64,000 nt of DNA, taken from positions 3,173,501-3,237,500 of the forward strand of contig JAQMRL010000011.1 of NCBI GenBank assembly GCA_035578175.1. The letters run 5' to 3'. Both the position numbers and the translations under genes were made by a program. The notes under the pieces were generated by a model, which was given only the letters and a program-made list of their open reading frames with translations, was not told the origin of the DNA and searched no databases. This document shows positions 20,854-31,605 of the stretch, in pieces (positions within the stretch are counted from its first letter, which is position 1; the number at the start of each line of letters is the position of its first letter). The DNA is from Catonia carolina. Taxonomy: Eukaryota > Arthropoda > Insecta > Hemiptera > Achilidae.

Positions 20854-23800
20854 TTTACTTTACTTTATTCGGCTCTACAGTCCTGGGTGAACTTTGGCCT
20901 CCTCTACATGTCGCCTCCAGATATCGCGTTCCTGGGCCCTCCTCCGCCAGTTTGACACTCTCAGCCTACGAAGATCATCCACCACGTCGTTCAGCCATCT
21001 TCTCCTTGGTCGTCCTCTTCCTCTTGTTCCAATCATCATTTCATCCATCATTCGCAATGGGCCTCTCTCCTCACTCATTCTCACTACATGTCCCAACCAT
21101 TCAATTCGTCTTGCCTTTATGGAACGTACTATATTTTCTCTTCCAATTGCTTTGTCAATCTCATTATTACGCCTAGCTCTCCAGTTTCCTCCATCGCATA
21201 TTGGTCCCCATATCCTTCTGAACATCCTTCTTTCAAACGACCTCAACGCTCTCTCATCCTTACTCAAAATTGTCCATGTTTCAGCACCATACGTCACAAC
21301 CGGTTTTACTAATGTCCTATACATCTTTTCCTTTGTTCTTCGGGATATTAATCTACTTTTGAAAATTTTCTGATTGGCATAATATGCACGACTGCCCATC
21401 ATAATTCTGTTACATATTTCAAGACTGGTTCTGTTATCTGCCGTCAGCATCACCCCAAGATATTTGAACTTACTGACGCCTTCCACTTCGCAACCATCGG
21501 CAATTTTCAATCTGTTCACCTGTCTTCTTTGTTCATTTGCAGACATTCTCATGTACTTGGTTTTATCAATATTTATCTCTAGGCCCAGCTTTCTAGCTTC
21601 ATCCCTCAGTGTGCAAAAAAGTTCTTTAAGGCTGTCCTTATTCCTTGACATCAAAACTACATCGTCTGCATAGGCCAGGACTTGACACATTCTATTAACT
21701 ATTGTCCCTCTCAGACCTAGCTTTCGAATTACTACCTCCAGCACTAAATTAAAGAGTGTAGCTGAGAGTGCATCTCCCTGCCTGACACCGGTTGTAACGT
21801 TGAAACTTGGACTTAGTTTGTTTCCAATCTTAACCTGAGCTGTTGTACCATCCATTGTCAAACTCACAAGATTGACGAGCTTTCTTGGGATTCCAAACTC
21901 TATCAGTATTCTTTTCATTTTGCCTCTCTTAACGCTGTCAAATGCTTGTCGAAAATCAACAAAAAGCATGTGCAGATCTGTGTTGTATTCAAAGCATTTC
22001 TCCATGATTTGTTTAATTGAAAAGACCTGATCGGTAGTACTTCTGCCTTGCCTGAAGCCGCATTGATGGTCACCCATTACTTCCTCAGCATACGCTCCCA
22101 TTCGCTTCAACACCAGAGCAGAGAACAATTTGTATGATGTGGAGAGCAGTGTTATACCTCTGTAATTGTTACATACCATTTTATCACCTTTTTTGTGTAT
22201 GGGGCATATTACACCTTTGGTCCATTCTTCAGGCATCTTTTCTTGCTCCCATATCCACATTATTAGGGTATGCATAGCTCCTACAATCTTTTTTCCACCA
22301 TACTTTATGAGCTCAACCGGTATTGAGTCTCCCCCTGGTGCTTTGTTGTTTTTACTCTTTTTAATCAATTCTTCTACTTCTTGAAGACTTGGGGGAGGCA
22401 GCAAGGGTTCTGCACTGGCATAACTAGTTTGTTCCACCTCATCATTTTCCTCTCTGTTCAATACATGTCTAAAATGATCAGCCCATCGGTCCATTATGTC
22501 GTTCTCTTCACCTAGTACTCTTCCATTACGATCTTTACAGGCAATTAAATTAGGCTGGAATCCTTTCTTCATTCTTTTAACAGCCTGATAAAATTTTCTG
22601 CTTTCGTTTTGCTCATTTGCCACTTCTATGTTTTCAATGAGCTTCTTCATATAGTCTCTTTTTTTCTTTCTACACAGTTTGTTGGCTGTTTTTCGACTCT
22701 CCAAATACTTAGCACGGTTTCTTCTGGTGTCTCTTTGGACCATCACCTTCCTATCTTCGTTTTTCTGTTTGATGGCTTCCTTACACTCTTCATCATACCA
22801 TTCCTCATTTCCTCCTCTTCTCCTCTCTCCCAGCTTTTCATTGGCCGCATCATTGATTGTGCTCTTCAAATTATCCCACAACACTTTAATATCTCTTTCT
22901 TCCTCCTCCAGGTCATTCAGACCCTCCGGTATCAGTCTGTCCAGCTCATTTCCATATCTCTCTGCATATTCCTCATTTCTTAGTTTTCCTATGTCCAAAA
23001 CACATCTTCTAGCACTTCTTCCATATTCCACTCTTGAAAGTTTTTCTCTTAGTTTGACGGATACAAGAAAGTGGTCAGAGTCACAGTTTGGCCCTCTTTG
23101 AGATTTCACATTTATTATAGAAGAGGCATGTCTCTTTGATACTAGAACATGATCAATCTGGGTGACCACTTCTGAAGATGGCGAGGTCCAGGTACCCATG
23201 TGTATATTTTTTCTCTGGAAGTACGTACTGCTTAGAATCATGTTGTTTGCCATTGCAAATTCACAGAGTCTCATTCCATTCTCATTTGTGTCTTCATGTA
23301 ATGTACACCTGCCAGCCACTCCTCTCAAAAAATCCTCCTTACCAATTTGCGCATTCAAGTCTCCAAGCACTATCAACAAATCGTATTTGGGCACCAGTCT
23401 GAATTCTTTTTCCAATGTTTCATAGAAGCTATTCTTGACATCTTCTTCTGCCTCTTCTGTTGGAGCATAGGCGCAGATCAAGCTGATATTTCTGAATTTT
23501 CCCTTCATTCTGAGTCGGCACAACCTACCACCCGTTGGGTAGAAGCCTAGAATGGATGATTTCAGTTCATTTCCCACCATGAAACCAACTCCCCCCTGTC
23601 CTGTCCTGTCCTCTGGCCCACTATACATAAAAGTGAAATCCCTCTTATCAATTCTTCCACTTCCATGCCATCTTGTTTCCTGCAGTGCAACCAATTGGAT
23701 ATTGAATCTCATCATTTCATTTGCTATTTCCGACATTTTTCCAGCTCTCATCATTGTTCTCACGTTCCAGGTGGCAAGATTCCAATCCAAATTCCTTAAT

Positions 23801-24134
23801 CGTATTTTTTTGTCATTTCCTTTTCCATTTCCGTTGTTCCTGTCCCAATTCCGAGGCTCATTTTGAGGCTTCACAATAGGTTATTTTTTCCGGGGAGGAG
23901 TTATTGGCACCTCGCCCAACCCCCAACCTGGAGGACCAGGTGATTTTTCTTTCAGGGTTTTCTTCCCTTAGCCTTTGAAATTCCACTGAGTTTCATCTGC
24001 AAGGCAGCAGTTTTGTTGCTGGTTTTGGTCCGCCCCGGATATTTGATTTCTCCGGTACCCCCTATATCTAGGAGGCATTCCCCGATCCGCCACCTGTGGA
24101 GGCGCCCGATAGGAGACCAGCCAACTCCCACGGG
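20854..24134 (-). mobile_element. Full-length RTE-type LINE with 14-bp target duplication
   Basis: AGTGTTAACTACAC occurs at 20840-20853 and 24135-24148. On the minus strand a ~260-bp 5'-UTR is followed by one long ORF and a very short 3' end with an AAAGTAAAGTAAA tail, typical of RTE elements. It lies inside the right end block of the DUF7869-like element. Confidence 0.9.
20875..23874 (-). CDS. RTE endonuclease-reverse transcriptase, intact
   Basis: A 999-residue frame without stops, of the kind often annotated in insects as craniofacial-development-protein-2-like. Residues about 30-280 form an apurinic-like endonuclease: LATWNVRTM, LVALQETRWHG, VLGDLNAQIG, QIDHVLVSKR and SDHFLVS. Residues about 510-800 form the reverse transcriptase: NKAPGGDSIPVELIKYGG, VICPIHKKGDK, YRGITLLSTSYKLFS, GFRQGRSTTDQ, DFRQAFDSVKR, GVRQGDALS and the catalytic YADDVVLMS. 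A basic C-terminus follows (GRGRPRRRWLNDVVDDLRR). It nicks target DNA and copies its own RNA. The first ATG is used. All core catalytic motifs are present, so it may be competent. It contributes no host function. Confidence 0.95.
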   Translation of the reverse strand: MKPQNEPRNWDRNNGNGKGNDKKIRLRNLDWNLATWNVRTMMRAGKMSEIANEMMRFNIQLVALQETRWHGSGRIDKRDFTFMYSGPEDRTGQGGVGFMVGNELKSSILGFYPTGGRLCRLRMKGKFRNISLICAYAPTEEAEEDVKNSFYETLEKEFRLVPKYDLLIVLGDLNAQIGKEDFLRGVAGRCTLHEDTNENGMRLCEFAMANNMILSSTYFQRKNIHMGTWTSPSSEVVTQIDHVLVSKRHASSIINVKSQRGPNCDSDHFLVSVKLREKLSRVEYGRSARRCVLDIGKLRNEEYAERYGNELDRLIPEGLNDLEEEERDIKVLWDNLKSTINDAANEKLGERRRGGNEEWYDEECKEAIKQKNEDRKVMVQRDTRRNRAKYLESRKTANKLCRKKKRDYMKKLIENIEVANEQNESRKFYQAVKRMKKGFQPNLIACKDRNGRVLGEENDIMDRWADHFRHVLNREENDEVEQTSYASAEPLLPPPSLQEVEELIKKSKNNKAPGGDSIPVELIKYGGKKIVGAMHTLIMWIWEQEKMPEEWTKGVICPIHKKGDKMVCNNYRGITLLSTSYKLFSALVLKRMGAYAEEVMGDHQCGFRQGRSTTDQVFSIKQIMEKCFEYNTDLHMLFVDFRQAFDSVKRGKMKRILIEFGIPRKLVNLVSLTMDGTTAQVKIGNKLSPSFNVTTGVRQGDALSATLFNLVLEVVIRKLGLRGTIVNRMCQVLAYADDVVLMSRNKDSLKELFCTLRDEARKLGLEINIDKTKYMRMSANEQRRQVNRLKIADGCEVEGVSKFKYLGVMLTADNRTSLEICNRIMMGSRAYYANQKIFKSRLISRRTKEKMYRTLVKPVVTYGAETWTILSKDERALRSFERRMFRRIWGPICDGGNWRARRNNEIDKAIGRENIVRSIKARRIEWLGHVVRMSEERGPLRMMDEMMIGTRGRGRPRRRWLNDVVDDLRRLRVSNWRRRAQERDIWRRHVEEAKVHPGL

Positions 24135-24256
24135 AGTGTTAACTACACCAAACCCGAAATGTAAATGATATTTAGTTTTTTTGAAAACAGTTTTTTCTCA
24201 TTCCTGTAAAATTTAAGAATTGTGACTTATGTTGTTTCTGCAATCACCGATTACTA

Positions 24257-24290
24257 CTTATGTATTTTATTATTACTGTCCCTTCGTCAG
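24257..24290 (+). repeat. 34-bp direct repeat outside the DUF7869-like element, right copy
   Basis: Partner of 18364-18397. It lies 11 bases beyond the right end of the element. The role is unknown. Confidence 0.7.
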
Positions 24291-24720
24291 CACAATACTA
24301 TTTATTAGCATCTATGATTGCAGGTCTAGTTAAATTTTCAAATAATGAAGGAAAGTTTGTCTAATTTATTAGAAAATATTCATTTTCCCGTATTTTATGC
24401 ACTTCAATATAGTTTTTGTATTATTTTATTAATAAAAAAGACATAGGCTTACTGTAACAAACGTCTTCGAACAATAAAATTATTGAATGGTTAACAATTT
24501 TCTCATTTGCTAACACTCTCCTACAAACAAAATATAATTATCTTATATCTATTAGTTTTTAGTCTAATCGATTAATCAATTAATTAACTAATAATAAATC
24601 TATTATTCTATTAGTTTGCTAAATAAAATTATCAGTTTTAGCGTACACCCTAACACGAAACGCTCTCAATATTTTATTTCTGCTCCGTCGTTGAGCTAGA
24701 AATAACCATAGTTCTTCTAA
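24291..24720. other. AT-rich spacer
   Basis: No gene or recognised repeat. Confidence 0.5.
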
Positions 24721-26480
24721 GTGCATATTATTATTACAAACTACAACATTTTAACACCGACCCTAGCAGAAGTTCAAGCAGCAATTAAAGAAATGAGAAA
24801 CAACAAAAGCAGTGGCGAAGACGGTACAACAACAGAAATTTGGAAATACGCTTCTGAAAACATACATGAGGCTCTACACCAAAACCTTGTAACAATCTGG
24901 GAAAAAGAGGAACTACCAGAGCAATGGACGAATGCTGTAATCTGCCCATTACACAAAAAGGGGGAGAGGTCAAATGCCGACAATTACAGGGGAATCTCTT
25001 TACTAGATTGCACCTATAAAATATTTTCGAGGATAATTTACAACAGAATTAACGGTCAACTAGATGCGGAATGAGGTGAGTATCCGGGAGGTTTTAGACC
25101 TTGTAGAAGCTGTGCAGACCAGGTTCTAACGTTAAAATTAATAATGGACTATTACAAAGGAAGAAACAAACAACTGATGATCGCTTTAATAGACTTCAAA
25201 AATGGCGTATGATTGTATACACCGAACATCGGTGCTCAAAATCTTGAGAAATATGGGACTGGATCCGAAGTTAGTCCGATTGATTGAGCTGACTCTATCG
25301 GGCACAAGATCTAGGGTAAAATTTTGTGGAGTATTCAGAGGATTTTCAGATTAAAACAGGACTCAGAAAGGGAGACGGTCTGTCACCGCTATTGTTCAAC
25401 TGCGCCTTAGAATACATCATCAGAAAATGGAAACTGGAAAATCCGGAAAATATTAAATGCGGAAGAAAACAGAAGAGCCACATCAAAGTGAATTGCCTAG
25501 GTTTTGCGGACGATCTGGCACTGCTGGGAGGAAGCATGGCAGAGCTACGGAAACAAATTGTATCGCTAGAGAATTTGGCTGCAAAACTTGGTTTAAAGAT
25601 CTCATATGAAATAACCAAAATCATGGCTATCGACCCTCTGGTAGTCAGCAAAGTACAAGTGAATGACAACTGGATAGAAATCGTAAAAACTTTAAGTATC
25701 TTGGAGAAACCATAACGGAAACGAAAGTTCTGCATGGAGGGAACGTATCAACACGTTCCTTAAAGCTCAGAAATGCACCCAAAATACCTACAACAAAAGG
25801 TCTTTGTCCACCGGCACTAAAATACAGCATTACAGAACTGTTGTGCAACCAGAGGTCACTTATTGCAGCGAAACCCTGACGGGACTGACTAAGAGAAACA
25901 GGATTCGAAAAGTTCAGATGCTGGAAAAAAGGATGCTAAGAACCTGCATTGGAAAACGAATGTTCAGAGATGGTATCTGGATGGTACCATCCAAAAACTT
26001 CACACTTTTTCTGGCATCCAACACACACTTTTTTTGGCTGGTACAACTTCAGAGAAGTTTACAGAAACATTGAACCTGTACCAGACACAATGCGCAAAAC
26101 ACGGATCTTTTTTCTTGGACACATCATAAGAACTCCTCAAACAAGAATCCTCAGACAACTAATAGAATATATGTGGGACCTTAAGTCGGGGCCGGCTTGG
26201 ATTCGTGAAGTGAAGAAGGTTTTAGTGGAGCTGAACCTATTATTGGAGGACCTTGAAAAAAATCCGATAACCTGAAAGCAATCAAACACATAAATATCAA
26301 GTTCAAAAAAACGGTTAGAAAAATACAGAACCCTAGAATTTTTTCAGATGCTAAACGGGCTGCTAGATCCCAGATAATGAAGAACTACTGGGAGAGGATT
26401 AGGAGGAAATTGAGGAACTGATATTATTTGATTAAAGTGGTCCAATGGGCCTTACAAGAAAAACACAAAAAAAATTAGCC
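24721..26480 (+). pseudogene. RTE-like LINE, 5'-truncated and frameshifted
   Basis: It begins within the reverse transcriptase region. 24751-25071 gives EVQAAIKEMRNNKSSGEDG and AVICPLHKKGERSNADNYRG. A frameshift and stops near 25.1-25.3 kb follow. 25326-25712 gives GLRKGDGLSPLLFNCALE and the catalytic LGFADDLALLGG. C-terminal parts continue in other frames (TYCSETLTGLTKRNR; HIIRTPQTRILRQLIEYMWD). The 3' end 'ATTAAAGTGGTCCAATGGGC' resembles those of the copies at 18.3 and 44.3 kb. Non-functional. Confidence 0.8.
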
Positions 26481-26569
26481 GGATTGTGAAACCAATTTTA
26501 GTAAAATTAACATATTTCATGGCGTCATCGAATAGAACACGTTTCATTGGCGATACATATGAATTACGT

Positions 26570-26962
26570 CCATGACAGGGAAGTGGGGTGTTAAATTATT
26601 TCCATTCGATCTGCTAGTTCCAGGGCTACAAATATAGTTCTGTTTCTGATCACTTGGTCACCCAATTATATGACAACTATTCAAGAACAGAAGAAGTAGA
26701 GGTGTAAAAGACACTAGTCACAGTTATCTCTTCTGAAAGTAATGAATTTCATTATACAGCCAGACCCTGTGGTGAATGAAATGAAAGTGTCATTTTCAGG
26801 GTACAGAGTAGATGCTTTTCGGAGTGCCTGGCATGCTGATAAGCATAGGGCTACTTGTTTACTCGGTGAGGAAGGCAATTGTAAACCACCTCACTCCTCA
26901 TTTTACTTAGTAAAACCTCTAGAGGTTCAAACGAACCTTTCGGCTGTTGACCCTAATAACAA
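26570..26962 (+). mobile_element. SINE-1 copy
   Basis: A full-length copy: head GACAGGGAAGTGGGGTGTTA, block GTGTAAAAGACACTAGTCA, block GGCATGCTGATAAGCATA, and tail ACCCTAATAACAACAC. An open frame runs from the internal ATG at 26742 to 27020, as in other copies. Confidence 0.85.
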
Positions 26963-28319
26963 CACAAGAACTAGAAAGGCAAGCGAAATGTTTTTCTTTT
27001 ATTTGCAGCATTTTGTCTAGACAATATTTTAGGAAGAAGGACATTTGTATATTTTTCAAATTTTGATTACTGTTGAACATGTCTGATAAAAAAATATAGC
27101 TGAAATTAAGTGTATCTTGGCCAACGCGGTATTATTTTGCTTAAAACTTGGGAATCACTGTGACAATTCAAAATAGTTTTTTTAGAAGTAAATACTTTTC
27201 TTAAAGTGATGAATATAAAAAACTAGAAGTTAAGGTAAAATACTAATCAAATATTACTTAAATAAATTTATGCGCAAAATACTGCTCTTAACTACGCTAA
27301 GCTTATTAAAAACAAAACCCATGATACCATCAATGAAAATTTTATCCACAGTTGTTTTAAATTAGGATGTATCATTATAAGGCTGAAATATTCACACTTC
27401 AAAAACAAATATACTGATTGTTAAGATACATTAATGTTCTTCACAATACACGATTACTACAGTTTACACGTACTGTTTTTTAGGGAGAAAAAGCAAGGAA
27501 TATTAGTTTTTACATTATTTTTTTTCTATATCGTGAATGTGTACGTTACAATCTGTTCAACTCGAAAACAATAAGTAATCGTATGACCCAATGAGATGAG
27601 GTTATGTGTACGCCGCGTGTAAGTGTTAATTTAATATTTAATTATTTAATAACTTATTTAAGATTAAATATTAAATATATATATATATATATATATATAT
27701 TTAATAATATAGATATTTATTCAATATTTAAGTTCAATATTTGTAGCCACTAATATCTTGAAGTTTTACGACATTTATTTGAAAAATAAAACTGTTTGGT
27801 AGTCAATTTCTGCGGTCTTATATAGGCTTTAATAACAAAAATATACATTAAAAAGGTTCGTAATATCATGTTATTTAATATATGAACGAACAGCAACTCA
27901 CAAATGTAGTTTGAATACAGAAAATGTGTAAAGGGTTGATGGCTTCAGCAGGTAGTCGAAGAAAAAGCAGTTTGTCGGTAGGTAGAAAGAGAGAGAATGA
28001 GTGACCGCCGGGTGTATGGCGTTGTCATGTCACAAAAGACGATGTCAAAACATCATTAACAAACAAAGATGGTGTTATAGACCTAATCTGCAGACCGAAT
28101 GACGCGCATACCCAACGTCCTGCTCCCTACGTATGTTGGTGGTGTAATTTCATTTTTCTTCTTTTGTATTGATACAAATGACTATTGGTGTTAATTTTAT
28201 TGTAGTTTAGGTTTGAACCTATTGTAACACCTAAGTTCGTTCGGGATATGGGTTTAATAAGTAATAAACAAACTAACTTTAAAGAATTAATTTATAAGTA
28301 GCAATTTTTAAAATCGTGA
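26963..28319. other. AT-rich spacer with TA microsatellite
   Basis: A (TA)n run lies at 27676-27701. The block at 28086-28135 matches 9445-9494 in reverse. No supported gene. Confidence 0.5.
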
Positions 28320-28780
28320 TCTATCATTTTATTTTCTCCGTCCGTCCTTTCTTATCCAGATTTCAGAAACTAAAAAAGATAGCAACAAACGGTTTTCAGA
28401 TTCGTAATCTACACAAAAAATCTATTGGCCTAAATTGGGGTTGAAGTTCCAGTTTCAACTGGAAGTGGCCCAAAACCGGAAGTCAAAAAATCAAAGTCAG
28501 AAACTACAAGAGATAGCAACAAACGGTTTTCAGATTCCTAATCTACACAAAACGTTAATGGGCGTGGATTGTGTTTGAAGTTTCAATTTTTACCGGAAGT
28601 GGTCCAAAACCGGAAGTCAAGAAATCGAAGTTGGCATTTTGAAACAAAAATAGTATCATTCGATTTCTCCTAAAGAGTTAGTACAGAAATCACTATTGGG
28701 GTTTGCCTTAAGTCGAAAGGAAACCTTTTTTAAAAATTGCCACCAGCCATGAAATACCTGGTGGCAATTTTTGAGGTTCT
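28320..28780 (+). repeat. RepB interspersed repeat with internal duplication
   Basis: 'GATAGCAACAAACGGTTTTC' occurs at about 28378 and 28511, and 'CCAAAACCGGAAGTCAA' twice in step with it, so a ~133-bp unit is duplicated. The copy ends in a perfect 15-bp stem (28732-28746 with 28758-28772). Relatives lie at 29.45 kb (reversed) and 46.4 kb. Confidence 0.65.
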
Positions 28781-29439
28781 CTACCGTACCTGATATGTAA
28801 TTGTATTTTACCATACAATGAATATTAGAAAATAGTTGTTATACACAGAATAAACTGATAAAAGCATTATCTTACCCTGTACAAATAAAATGAAAAGTTA
28901 ACTTAATTTTACCGATCACAATTAATTTGTTTATAGAAATTTGAAAATTACAGTATGCCATATGTTACCTAGGATGATCTGTTAAACATTTTTGAAATCG
29001 GCTTGTTAGTTTCTGAGATTAACTATTACAGACAGTAGAGTATGACAATAGATTACATACTACAGCAGGCATGCGTTCCAATAACTATCTTCCCCCTGAA
29101 AAAGAAAACATTTCAAAATTTAAGCTTTTCAATCTAAATTCTTGGTCAAAATTACAAGGTGTCCTTTACTGCATTTAAAATTTAATCCTTTACAAGGATC
29201 TAATCATGCCCTTTGTGAATTTAGTTACTCTACCAATGTATTCAATATTTTAAAGCTCTGTAAACCCCCATCCGAATTCTTTAGAACAGATAAGAAAACG
29301 AAACGTACTACAAACAAGAAGATGGAATCGTGGTTTAATAAATTAGTAATAAAAATTCCTTTTATGAGACCACGCGTCCTAAGGCTGGTGTAATTTTTAA
29401 AAAGCTTACCTTTGACTTATGGCAACAACCATTTGTGAT
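28781..29439. other. AT-rich spacer
   Basis: An 83-codon open frame at 29142-29393 matches nothing I recognise and has no supporting signals. No other feature was seen. Confidence 0.4.
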
Positions 29440-29632
29440 TTCTGTATCTAATCTTTTAGAGGGATCGAATGTCACTAATTTTGTTTTCAAATTCTGACTT
29501 TGATTTCTTGACTTCCGGTTTTGAATTGACTTTTGGTCACTTTCAGTCGAAACCGGAACTTTAAACCCAATTCAGTCCCACTAACCGTTTTTGTAGCTTA
29601 CGTATCCGAAAACCGTTTGTTGTTACAAAATT
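29440..29632 (-). repeat. RepB fragment, reverse orientation
   Basis: It contains the reversed 'GACTTCCGGTTTTGAATTG' and 'CCGAAAACCGTTTGTTG' blocks of RepB. It directly abuts the next GT-family fragment. Confidence 0.6.
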
Positions 29633-29637
29633 TTTGA

Positions 29638-29846
29638 GTTAAGATTTCAGCCTTAGTATCCATTTTACGACAAAAGCATAATCAAGTTTGTAGGAAATTA
29701 AAATATTTACAACTTTTACTTAGAGAATTTTTCTCTACAGAGCCTAGTTTAGTGTGAAAGAATGATTTTCCTATAAGTGAGAGAGTTTATTATTTGCATT
29801 GGAAAGAGAAAGTCGTGTGACTGTTTCACACCACCAGATTTTTTAT
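29638..29846 (+). repeat. GT-family fragment, copy D (3' part)
   Basis: Covers 'TTTCAGCCTTAGTATCCATT' through the shared end 'GTTTCACACCACCAGATTTT'. The 5' two thirds are missing. Confidence 0.75.
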
Positions 29847-30631
29847 TAATTCTTAGGTTCTGAACTTGTAATGAATCGGGTTATTTATGTTAGGGTTTAC
29901 TTTGAATTTACCGTAGTTAGCTGTCCATCTTTTTTCCCGTTATCCCAATTTCAGGACTCTCTTATTATATTAAGAAGTTTAATGGAAAAGAGTTTAGATT
30001 AGATTCCAACTTCTAACTTGTTTTTAGAAGTAAACCAACTCACGTGTATTCCCCGATAGTAATATTATTTTCGTTTACCCCCTTTGCAATTTAAAATTAT
30101 TTTCAAATGACCAATTTAGTGGATTAACTTCGGTACTTTCTTGAAAATATATTATCAATATTTAAACACTTAATTCCATTTTTTGTTGCGTTTTTAAAAA
30201 CAAATTAAAAGGATTTTTTAGTCACTTTAAGTTTGAATGAACAAGTATTTTGTTTATTCTACTTTAATGTACAAAAGGATAAAGTTATAATCAACTTTTT
30301 TCCAAAGAACTTGCTTCGCCTTTTTTGTATGAAGATAATAACAAGATGAAATTCTTCTGTATTTAATGAAGTTTGTTACACAGATAAATTTTTAAATGAT
30401 CAAAACTTTCCAGATGAATTATCTACATCAAAGATGTTGAAATTAATTTTCATTCATTGTATTTTGGCTATTAAATATAGAAGGTTGTAAAATTTTCTTT
30501 GTAGTAAATACTACTAAAGAAAATAATTCGTTAAAGCTTGATACTACTCTGTTGATTCTCGGAAACAATCCAGTGTAATCGTGCAATACACAATCAAGTG
30601 AAACTGTTTCGAATCCATAATATTAAGCTCT
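29847..30631. other. AT-rich spacer
   Basis: No gene. About 30520-30625 is related to pieces of 31780-32150 ('CAATCAAGTGAAACTGTT' is shared), an old duplication. Confidence 0.4.
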
Positions 30632-31024
30632 GCCGATAACAGACTGGTAGAGTGTCTAATTATTTACACTCAGTCTGTCCGTTGCAGAGCTAAAATAAAT
30701 AGTTCTGTTTCTAATCACATGGTCAGCCAATTAAATTACTGAATCATTTAAGAATAGAAGAGGTAGAGATGTAAAAGACACTAATCAGAGTTATCTCCTC
30801 TGAAAGTAATGAATTTCATTACACAGCCAGACCCTGTGGTGAATGAAGTGAAGGTGTCATTTTCAGAGTGGAAAATATGTGCTTTTCAGAGGGTCTGGCA
30901 TGCTGATAAGTGTACTTTTCAATTTAGTGAGGAAGGAAATGGTAAACCACATCACTCCTCGTTTTACTTTGTAAAACGAGGCAGGTTCAAACCAGCCTTT
31001 CGGCTGAGGACCTAAACAACAACA
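30632..31024 (+). mobile_element. SINE-1 copy
   Basis: A full-length copy from a GCCGATAACAGACTGG head to a GACCTAAACAACAACA tail. The internal open frame 30809-31015 is in the same register as in the other copies. Confidence 0.85.
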
Positions 31025-31439
31025 TTAGGAACAGATGACACTTTTTATAAGTTATAAATTCTTTAGAAAGATTCTTTATCACTAATATAGATTTCTCTAT
31101 TGCAATAAACTATAACCGTATGGTATCAACTTATAATCATTTTACCAGTTTTCAGCATGATCCTTATGGTTCAATTTGGGACGGCCGTATCCAACAGTTT
31201 ATTTCTTTTGGCGTTCCGTTTTTTAAATCATAATTCCTGTCCATTATCCGAGGTTGTTGTTTTGTGTCATAACAGCTCATGTTTATAGTAAAGGGCTGGT
31301 AAATCCACGCCCAAAACTCAACTTAGAAGACCTTCTACTAGTCAGGATTACCATAATTTATTATAATTTTCTTTTGAAGCTATACGCGCCGATTTAAATG
31401 TTCAATTGCTGTGTGAAATGTTAAGAATATATAAGAGAA
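31025..31439. other. Spacer
   Basis: AT-rich with no recognised feature. Confidence 0.4.
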
Positions 31440-31605
31440 ACAGTTCCAACCATTTACTTCGCATGCCAGCACACAGACCCCCTCTACGAGCATGGTAAAA
31501 TATAAACCTAGAAGGAAGCGAGGCTTGGTAAGACCTAAAAAGTGATGGATGCCGAAACAGGCCACTGAGCCTAATCCTTGAGAGATGATGATGATGATGA
31601 TGGTG
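31440..31605 (+). mobile_element. Possible LINE 3' end with TGA-repeat tail
   Basis: A plus-strand frame gives RRKRGLVRPKK followed by W and P-rich residues, like the basic C-termini (GRPRKRW) of RTE-type LINEs. It then ends in 'GAGATGATGATGATGATGATGG', a simple tail of the kind LINEs carry. It is short, so confidence is low. Confidence 0.35.

Larger units (their letters stand above)
18399..24245 (+). mobile_element. DNA element carrying a DUF7869-like gene, with nested insertions
   Basis: The ends are inverted: left GACTGCAGAAACGACGTAAG, reverse complement of right GATTGCAGAAACAACATAAG. Related motifs recur inside at about 18540, 18592 (reversed) and 20736. Each end is thus a ~200-bp block bounded by opposed motifs once the RTE is removed. 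Subtracting the two nested insertions and one target copy of each leaves about 1.7 kb. It encodes a broken DUF7869-like protein. The superfamily is not assigned. Confidence 0.6.

Noticed and set aside
20841..23866. Many plus-strand frames opposite the RTE ORF
   Set aside because: Shadows of the 999-codon minus-strand gene. They have no homology of their own.
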